Shown here: positions 50,079-59,000 of the stretch, piece after piece | Layout of the letters: each line of letters begins with the position of its first letter | How positions within the stretch are numbered: the first letter of the stretch is position 1 | NCBI RefSeq assembly: GCF_037975245.1 | Contig: NC_092575.1 | Span: forward strand, 21,157,841-21,221,840 | Source: Apostichopus japonicus | Lineage: Eukaryota > Echinodermata > Holothuroidea > Aspidochirotida > Stichopodidae | Reading direction: 5' to 3' | Length of the DNA stretch: 64,000 bases | Notes under the pieces: model-generated | The model's database searches: none | Told to the model about the DNA's origin: nothing | Seen by the model: the letters and a program-made list of their open reading frames with translations, nothing else | Program-made: the position numbers and the translations under genes

Positions 50079-53000
50079 CGCTGGGGTCAACAAGCCAATA
50101 ACATAAAGCATATCAACACCTCCAATTTCTTTCTTGTATAATTTTGTAGAAAATACAGTTACATCAACAGTACTTTAAAAGGAATTAAATGTATTCATAT
50201 TCCACATAAGTTATATCATCTTCTGCTATTGAACTGATTTTAAAGAAAGTATTTTCTTGGTATATATTAATGAGAATACAAGAAAGATATTGGAGGTGTT
50301 GATATGCTTTATGTTATTGGCAAAGCAATCCAATTATCGAATGAGAAATAGGAAAATGTGATCTCAACTATTATTGAAAAATTAGTTTTTTCACTTGGTT
50401 TGATGCGCTGAGTGTGATCTTTAACCATATTTATTCTTACTTTTATTTACATTTCAGCTGATTACGGCAGATTAATGGTCAATGTTGCCGATGATCTTAC
50501 TCTAGACAGCACTCTGAAATTAGCAACTCTGTTTGGTTTACCACCGGCAGAAACTGATATGTTACGCAGGGTTTCTATGATAGAGACACCAGGAATCACT
50601 CTGATTAACTTCATGAAGACACGAAACATCATCAACATGTATGATGTCACTAACCTACAAAAGGGTTTGGTTTATATTCAGCTAAACCAAACAAATGAAT
50701 ATCTCTTATCTCCATATCAGTCTAAAGTTGACCCCTTTCAGTTTGAAGAAAACCAAGCACCAGAACTTCTTGCTTGGCCTGGTAAGATTGAATAAAATGA
50801 TGCAGAATACATTATCAGAATACATTAAACAAACATAGTACAGTACAGTCAGGGCTTAATATGCTGCTTTCAGGCAACTTGTTATTTTTAAATTATTTAC
50901 TTTCACTATGTATGTATGATAAAAGTAATTACAAGTGGATCTTTTTGCCAATTATTTGTCGTCATTTGGTTCATTTCTTTATCGTAAAAAGATTGAAAAT
51001 ACAAAAATGCTCAAATTTTAGGTCCCATGGGATTAGCCAATATTTCAAGTATCCATTTAAGCCATGTGGTCACTCTCAGACACGATGCTAGAATCTTTAA
51101 ATCTCCTGTTGTCCGCTGCCACTCGTCAAATTCTCTAACAACTCAAAGCGTGTGTTACATATTGTATAATGGTTCCTTCGATACGTACCTCCTTCATAAA
51201 TCAATTGCAAGGCTGCAGTATTGTTGAAAAGTGTTTCATTAATGTGGTTCAGTATGGCAATTTAAAAATAAAATAAATTATATAAAGTCAAAGCTTCAGT
51301 TACTAGTGTTTGTTTTTCCGTTATTTTTAGTTGAAAATGTCAAATCTGTCCCTAATGATGAATCAACTCCATCACAAGGTTCTGATGAAAGAGAGGAAAC
51401 AAAGGAAGATCACGAGCAGAGTGAGGAGAGTTTGATGGAGAGAACAGAGAGAGAAGAACTACCAAAACAAAGAAAAGATTCACAGATACTTGAAATGAGG
51501 CAACATCATTCATACGTTGAACACAGGATAAAGTATGAAGGTGGAACTATTAGCATCATGGGGGTACATCTGACTATTCCTGAAGACGCTGTATCCTTCG
51601 ATCATGTAATTGCTGTTAAAGTAATCTATGTTCCTGACATACACCTCCCTGGAAGTGCTCGTAGAGGCAGAATGACACCTCTGATAAAACTAGAGCCAGA
51701 AGGACTCGTCCTCAACAAGCCAGCCCAGCTGACTATTCCTCACTCGGCTATAATCCCTGAGCCAGATCGACATGGTGTTATTATCTTCACTGGTCTGAAA
51801 GATGAAACTTTACAAGAAGGTAAAGATGATGACCAATGAACACTTTTTATGCAATTGATGAATGTACCAGGAGAAATAAAATGAGTTATATGCTGGGAAT
51901 CATTACGGTAAAATATGTCTTAGTTAATAAGCTCTTGATATTTACTGTATTTAAGATTACCAATAATATATTTTGTATAATATTACTTACTATAGGTGAA
52001 ATAACTTGGACCGAAGAGAAATCTAATGATTGGAAGCTGTACCCAGAGAAGATCAGTCTTGATATTAACATCCTGAGCTACGTTTTTGTTACTTTAGTCA
52101 GCCAAGAAACAGAACAGAAGCATATATTCCGTATTGTTCCATTTATCGATGGGATGCTTGATGCCAAAGATGATGTCTTAATAACTGTTTGTTTCTGTAA
52201 GGACAGTGATGAAGAGTACAAGGTGAGGATAATCTCCTGTAACCATGGTGATATCTGTAGCAGTTTGAGGTCAATTCTGCTTTGTACTTTGATCTGTAAG
52301 TTGCCTACTGGGAATCTTGCTTTCTTTCATGATTTGTATAATGAATTTTATTGTGTTTTACTGGCAAATTATGAAGTGATTGGTTAAGGGTGCATTTTTA
52401 TTGATTCATCATAGCACATTCAAAGAGAAAACTCTATTACTTTTGAAATACAGAGCTTACACTTAATTTGCAACAAGGATTTAGAGGATCCAATGAAAAC
52501 ATGCAACATTTATTTGTGATTTTAGTAAATTAAGGGACAAAGGCTGCTGTTACTTGATATAGCAGTACTGATGAAGAAGAATGAAGGCACAACAAATTGC
52601 ATAATTGACTCTGCTATTTTTTTTAAACTTCTCTATTTTCTTATGTTTTAGTTGCTGTTAGAGGACTACCAGTCCAAACTGAGTCTGGGAAACTATACAA
52701 CATTTCAAGTTACCCGGACATTAAATGACGGCAGAGATCATGCTCCTTACATCGATCTGATGATGTCATCGCCAGGTGATAGTTACCATCTGACGAAGGA
52801 AGAATCAACAAAGGTTTGTAATCACCAATGCTATTCAAGTTTGTCTTCTAACATTATATGTAAGTTGACTTGTTACCGAGGATTGGTTACCTAAAGTGGT
52901 TCAAAGTGTTATAGCGATTAGAATATTGGCTCTACAACCACTACTTTCTGGTTAAAAAACCCAACAGGTACAGTACTATAAGCTATGCAAAACGTCTGGT

Positions 53001-56000
53001 GGGCAGTGTTGTTGAGCATAATCTTGTGAGGGTTGCTATTTTCGGTTCATGACTTAGGAAATGAAATCCTTTGTTCTTTCACATGGTTTCACAAAAAATT
53101 TCACCCACCATCTCTGGTGATGATTAATAGGGATGTATTTTATTCACTTCCCTTTTATTTGGAGGTAGTGTTCAGATGCTGTGGCAAACTCTCTCTTGCT
53201 GGAGTGGGATGTTGATTAGGTGGCTGTCCTGTAATCAGGAATGATTAAGACAATTACATGCCTGCCTATAGTAAACTCTCTGAACACTCATCAAATACAG
53301 AAGGATTGATATAAGCCGGTATTCATCTTAAATCACATGAATATCCATGGCTCTACTATGTTCCTGTTGGGTTCCTACCCCATGTGACAAACTTAACCTA
53401 AAATGTTGTTATGGAATTCTTCATTACAATATAACGTACAATCTTCACCAGCTGCCAATGAAATGTAAGGCTTTGTATTTGCCCACACGTCTTGGTTCCT
53501 TATTAACTTTTCCTTAATACTTATATCTTATATGTGGCATTGTTTCTTTGCATTCATAACAAGCATTCTCATCCTCAGTACATTGAACTTCAATATCTTT
53601 TATCTATTAGCATGTAGACATTGATCACCTCTGTGCTGCCAGTAGAGTCTCTCATCAGTTCAGACTTAACAGAAACAACGATGGAGATACTGACATGGTT
53701 GATGTGAAGTTAAAAGTATCACAACATGAAAAGAACCAGACAGTCCTTATCCTCCAATCAAAGGTGAGTTATATCTGTTGATTGTCGTCCAGCTGTTTGT
53801 GTTCTCGTATGGTTCTTCATTATGTGACATTAAGCGACATCTTCTCTCTTCTTATCAGTTATTTGTTTATTCATGTAATGTCTGTTGAATGTCTTGCAGC
53901 TGTTTACATGGTGATTGAATAAAATCAGTGCTGAATTACAGTTATTCGTTGGCATGTTCTCTCATGGATTCTTTTCATTGTAATATTAACGGTGGGTGAC
54001 AATTGAATTTAATTGAATTATAGTAGCCTGTTATTCAAGTATATTTTTTCAGTCTTTCCAGTGATCCTGGTGTACCTAAGTTTCTTACTTTGATCCTGTT
54101 TACCACTTTGTCTTGGTATTGCTTTGTAATAAATGAGTAACTCAAAATGCAGCAAAATGCTGAAAAAGTATGAATTATTCTACACACAAGTCAACAGCCA
54201 TTGGAATTTTTGTTTTATTTGGCATCTTAAGTACCCATTAAATACTCCATAAATTATAGGTATGTTATCATCAACATTCCTTTCCTTGGGATTTCCAATT
54301 TTTATTATATGTTATTTTATTTCTGTTTCAGCTCTATGTTTCTACATCACATTCCTACTGTAACCTAATCATTCACAAGGTTGTGCTAGATATTCTGCAC
54401 TATTGTATGTTAGACTTTCTCATATTTAAAGTTTCCATTATTCATAAAATTTTTGTTTTTCCTTCAGGTGAAGAACATTCTCTTATCTCCAGAAAGCCAG
54501 GAAATTCTTTTCAAAGAACTGCATACAGGTGAGTTTTTAAGTGGAAGTTGAACAAATGGTTGGACTTGGCTAGTTTTAAAAGTCCACTCTGTCCTGCATG
54601 TAAGTGAAGTTGGAACAAAATATTATGACCGCTCTTTATTTTATCCTATACATACAACAGGTAAGTGTGTATTAGTGGAGGTGAAAGAGTAAGCACATAT
54701 ATAGTACATGGACCCAGGTGAGTGTCTGAGTAGAGGTGAAAAAGTAATAATATTTGGTTGTAGAAGTAGGCACACCCGAGTGTTACTTATTTAAACTTAG
54801 TTTATTGGGAAATATTTGATCAACATAAACACTTATCTTGGAGAGAAATTTAATCTTGCTGCTAAACCCAAAACATATCTAACTTATATTTACACGCTTC
54901 ATTTTCAGTTAGTATGCTCACTTCCTACTTTGTAGCAAAAAGCAACCTCGAAGGTGAAGCTGGATACAAGACTAGAATTTATGCACAAGACAAGGGCTTA
55001 AAGTTGCAGAGTTGCATGCAATTAGTTGTTGGCAGTAAACTTATCCTATTTATTGTTTGCACCCACGGTTGACCTGCACACCAACATTGTCATGCAGGTT
55101 GCATGCTTGTGGGCCAGTTGTGTAGTATAATATGTATGTTAGTTGTGAATGTTGCTTTTTGTTCAAACTGGCACATAATAAGCATGTGGTTAAGGCCCTC
55201 ATATCTGTGCATGCGCTATACTTTTTCGATTGTAAAGTAGGGATGCACCGAATATCCGGCCGGCCGGACTACCTGGCCGGATAGTGAGCATTTATCCAGT
55301 TCCTGTTCTGGTCGGATATTTGTCAAAATCCGGCCGGATTTTTCAAAATCTGGCCTGAATTATTCCTTAAAAAGATGTTGGTATTAACTTAAATCAATGT
55401 AAACTGTTTCCACTAATTAATAAAAACATTCACAGTAAGGAAAAATTAGGTTTAAAATGTTTAATTTAATTTTCTCAATGGTCTGATGGTTTGCGTATAC
55501 CTCACCTAAGAATTGCTCCTTGTTTCATACTTCTTCTTCTTATTAATTATTTTCTTTTGTGTAATGTAAAAAATCCGGTTCCAGCCGCATTTCATGTACT
55601 ATCCGGCAAAATCCGGTTCCGGCCGGTTCCAAAAATTTGGATCCGACCTGAACCGGATTTTGTAAAGTAGATGTTGTTGTTCTCACTTTCAGACTTACAC
55701 AAATATGAAAAGATGAAAGGAGACATTGCAAAGCTTCTGGATAAACAACATTGTGCAAAGCTAGGTGTGTATTTTGAGCTCAAGCCAGCAGAAAATGAAA
55801 CAATTCAAGAAGCAGCAGAATCTGGAAAGATGCTGATGAAAATATTGGATGAAAGAGAGCTCATCATGCCAAACAGAATGATTGGAATGTATAATGGATT
55901 GAAAGCTATTCACTTTAATAAGGTGGCAAGACTGGTGCTGGAGTACATTGGTACATCACAGGAGAAGATTGGAAAGGAAAATGAAGGAGAGAAAGATGAT

Positions 56001-59000
56001 AAGAAAATGGTTTGTGATTCGCAAAAACTTGTTGAGACTTGAAACTTATATCTTTAAAGGAAAACAAGGATCAATTTGCATAAAATCAAGATCTTCGAAT
56101 GGATTAGTACTGTACTTTCTTATATGAAAAGTATCTTTTTTGCAGTCATGCAAGTCACATAACAGAAGAAGGAATTACTCTTCCATTACTAATATTGATA
56201 AGTCCTCCTTTTACTAATCATAACAAAATAACAAACATTTAACTTTTATTTTATGCTTTAGTACTCAAAAGTTGGGTTTGTAGAGATCAAGTGCACAGGA
56301 AGTCTTTTGAAAATGTTCAAATGCAGCGGAGAGTTGTCTTCATAAAAAGTATGAATTGTATAAACAATTTGTAATATTTCAATTTTATTTCAGGTAAAAT
56401 TTCCAGAGAAACAGGAAATCCTTTCAAAAAGTGAACCAAAGATGTCAGTTAATTTTAAAATTTTGTTAGAGGAGGGATACAAGAGACTGGATGTCCAAAG
56501 AGCCTTGAAATTGTCTCATGGAAAACTGGACTTGGGAAGAAGGCTGTTGCTGCTTGCTAAGGAAGAACATGGTAAAGTACACGATAGTTTTAGCAACATG
56601 TGTATTCCTTCTCTGTTTGTTACTTATATATTTATTCTCAATCCTATATGACATTCTAGGATCATTACAGTTATTTCATGCAACCCTTATGTTTCAGTAT
56701 TTACCAAAATGAATGATTTTCTTGATTTCAGTATGAATTTATCATTTGCCTCCAATATAGCTTCAGGCATGTCAATGCTAGAGAAATATGATATACCCTG
56801 CTTATTTATTATTGTTTCTGTACCTTTGACATGTCATTAATTGTTTCATGTTTAATTCAATGATGCTAACATTTCTTGCAGATAGTTGATTACAGGTTTT
56901 ACTCTCTCTTTCTCATATCAAATCAGTATTTGACTTTCCAATTTATTTTATATTTTTGAATTATCTACAAATAGCCTTAAGTAGGAATATGAAAACATCA
57001 GTTTTGTGTTACAGAGGTTATTTTCATATAGTGGAATTAAACAACAGTTTGCATTCACACATGATTCATGACAGTGACAAAACTTTTTCCTTTCACATGA
57101 AATATATTACTTTTCTCCTCCAGAGAGACTTCCTTTGTTCCCAGGATCCAACCTTTATAAAGAACAATACTTTGATCAGCATGGAGGAGAGATGTTTATT
57201 GCAGGTGTCATTCTGCGTGTACCAGCTGGTGCACTACACACTGGAAGGATTGTAAGTCTGTGGGTTTCTGCTGACCCTGCCATTAAAGGACCTATCTCAA
57301 AGAAGAGTCTAAGGTTGACCCCCTTTGTGAAATTTGGTCCAGAAAGCCTAACCTTACACAAGTCTGCCACCTTGATTATTCCACACTGTGCTATATCTTT
57401 AACTAACCAGATGGGTATTGATGTGTACTCTGGTGTATTACAAACAGGTATGTTTCTTTCCTAGTCTTGTCTTTTATACTCCAGTGAGCTTTAGTCACTA
57501 AAATATTTGTATGATCAACAGAAGTATGTATATGAGCTTGTGTGTACCACCTCTTGACTTGTAAACATGGTTTGGCCAAACATTGCATAATGGTGTTATT
57601 TGACACTGGGCGTATGGTGCCATATTACATAAAAACAAAAACCCTACATTTCTGAAGAGGTCAAAGTCTGAAACATTTGTAAGCAAAATGATTTAAAAAT
57701 ATGTACTATTTAGATCCACTGGGACAAATTAAACAAAGTGTTTTGTGCTGGTTAGAAGGTCATTTGAGGTCAATATGTGTCAAAGCCTGAAAACCTTCCA
57801 AACCTCCGTACTGCTTATGTAAAACGAATTAAAGTCACACTATACGTGACACTACCTGAGTACACAAACACAATATTGGCAAGGAAATTACTTCACCTTC
57901 TGGTTCTGTGTAATGTAGATATCAATATCTCAAGAAGGAGGTGATGTCCAGAAAAATTATCTCCATTACAAGGAGGCATTCTCTTTTTGGTTGTACAAAC
58001 ATTTCAAATGTTGCACATTTTAGGGAGAAATAAACAACATTTCCAAAGGAAAATGATACCATTCAAGCTTTGTTATACTTCAGGATTTTATCTAGTGACC
58101 TTGCATCCATACATAGAGTTAGTAACATGATATTGCACTATTTTGATGTTCTTTGTATGTAGGATTTTATTTTCTACCATCACACTGTCCCTTAAACTCA
58201 CATACGGTATAGTTTAGGATTGGTGTCCTACCTTTCACCATGTTATAAAAGCTAACTAGCAAAATGGTTTTAAAATTTTCCTCAGATAAATCTGTCAAGT
58301 GGAGCTTAGAAAGGAAACACCTCAGCTGCTCTATGAATAGTCAGCACCTTGAAGTTGAAGCTGAGAAACCCTGTCTCATCGGTCTTCATGTCCCTTTCAT
58401 ACCTAAGATGAGGAAACGTGTTTGTCTTTTACCGATTGTAAACAGAGTTTCTGAATCGGGCGATCAATTGACAATCCATCTTTGGTTTCATAATGATGAC
58501 ACTCTGGAACATAAAGTAAGTAGCTGATTTTGTCAGCTCAAGTGGTATTGCTAATAATCTGATGGATTCCAGCTGTCTGCTTTTGTGAATGACACTTGGT
58601 TCATGCACATGATTGTATAGGATTGATGCAGTGTTAGCAATAGCTATTTAAGTTTTCAATAATTTATTGCTAGTGATCATTGCAAATTTGCAACAAGTAT
58701 GTAATTACAGACACATTTGTAAACACACCTTCACCAGGTGTCCACAATTTAGACAGCAAAGAATTAGATTTCATAACATAATCTGTCAGACTATTAATGG
58801 TCTTTGATAATGCATCCTATCAGACACTCAATGTATTAGATATTTATAACAGCTCCCTGATTTATCAAACGATGGCCACCCCAGAGAGGGCGCCATACCG
58901 GGAAGATGTTATTGCTTCCTGATAATCCATAGGACAACTATTAGCAGTGTGTGCATTGATATTAATATAAAAAGTTACATAAATAATCATATAATATTCA

